The translations under genes and the position numbers were made by a program. Shown here piece after piece: positions 63,828 to 64,000 of a stretch of DNA of 64,000 bases. Numbering within the stretch: the stretch's first letter is position 1; every line of letters starts with the position of its first letter. The notes beneath the pieces are model-generated. The model had not been told where the DNA came from. It ran no database searches and saw only the letters and a program-made list of their open reading frames with translations. The stretch comes from Roseovarius sp. (GTDB taxonomy: Bacteria > Pseudomonadota > Alphaproteobacteria > Rhodobacterales > Rhodobacteraceae): contig NZ_JALUXE010000028.1 in NCBI RefSeq assembly GCF_027019125.1, positions 1 to 64,000 on the forward strand, given 5' to 3'.

Positions 63828-64000
63828 ATGAGCACGAACCCCTACAACACGGATCTTGATCGCAACCCCGCGAACCATCAGCCGCTGACGCCGCTGACGT
63901 TTCTCGAACGCGCGGCGACGGTTTTCCCGGATCACATCGCAATTGTGCATGGCTCCCTGCGCCGCAGCTATGCAGAGTTCTACCGGCGCTCGCGCCAGCT
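63828..64000 (+). CDS. AMP-dependent acyl-CoA synthetase, N-terminal 57 codons only
   Basis: The visible start STNPYNTDLDRNPANHQPLT, LTFLERAATVFPDHIAIVHG and RSYAEFYRRSRQ matches acyl-CoA ligases in which NxANxxPLTPLxFLERAA opens the protein. In DMSP demethylation DmdB is a ligase of this superfamily that activates methylmercaptopropionate. The remainder lies past the window. Confidence 0.82.
   Translation, partial: MSTNPYNTDLDRNPANHQPLTPLTFLERAATVFPDHIAIVHGSLRRSYAEFYRRSRQ

Overview
The window is high-GC alphaproteobacterial chromosome, most probably from the marine Roseobacter group (Rhodobacteraceae). Three things point there: the ethylmalonyl-CoA pathway genes (Mcl2-type thioesterase, mesaconyl-CoA hydratase, MeaB), a taurine/sulfonate module of TauR-Xsc-AckA joined to a SoeABC sulfite dehydrogenase, and a DmdA-like demethylase gene set. 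Small families typical of the group (DUF1737, NnrU, DUF6455, DUF1244, DUF1523) also occur. I see no rRNA, tRNA, CRISPR, IS element, integrase or prophage gene. About 70 protein genes are tightly packed; both ends of the window cut through genes (sucC at the left, an AMP-dependent acyl-CoA ligase at the right).

Layout. 1-6.4 kb: sucC and mdh (TCA cycle) on the minus strand, a TSUP exporter, then a plus-strand mcl2-nnrU-DUF1737-mch operon. 6.4-16.2 kb: Nudix hydrolase, hrpB, meaB, an M48 lipoprotein protease, an IMPACT-family protein, hemolysin III and a minus-strand operon YbjN-proC-csaA-hydroxyacid reductase. 16.4-22.3 kb: a TRAP transporter operon ending in an overlapping alpha/beta hydrolase, with a divergent LysR regulator and a glycerate kinase. 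22.4-31 kb: DCC oxidoreductase, DUF6789-like membrane protein, rimO, asmA-like, methyltransferase, rplT-rpmI and pyk. 31-43 kb: mostly housekeeping genes (N-formylglutamate amidohydrolase family, DUF1244, GST, sdaA, DUF952-pyrD-arsC-like, cmk, rpsA, glmM, ugd, SDR). 43-45.8 kb: RidA, a DoxX-like membrane protein, two small alpha+beta-barrel proteins and an ArsR regulator. 45.9-55.3 kb: sulfonate and sulfite dissimilation. 55.3-60.5 kb: membrane, exported and hydrolase genes. 60.7-64 kb: Lrp regulator, DmdA-like protein, OsmC, crotonase and CoA ligase.

How genes work together. Xsc splits sulfoacetaldehyde into acetyl phosphate and sulfite. AckA, four bases downstream, can draw ATP from acetyl phosphate. 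SoeABC, 137 bases further on, can oxidise the sulfite to sulfate and feed electrons to quinone. TauR-like direct repeats lie before both tauR and xsc. A 49-codon membrane ORF is nested between soeA and soeB with start/stop overlaps at both ends. At the right edge, a DmdA-like demethylase is followed by OsmC, a crotonase and a CoA ligase, which mirrors the order of chemistry in DMSP demethylation but under an Lrp-type regulator.

Non-coding signals include twin TGTGATCACA palindromes before sucC, a TGTTA-N-CG-N-TAACA operator before pyk, sigma-70 promoters before rpmI and rpsA, a terminator-like hairpin in the rpsA leader, several clear terminators, and an intergenic repeat of about 170-190 bp in two inverted copies.
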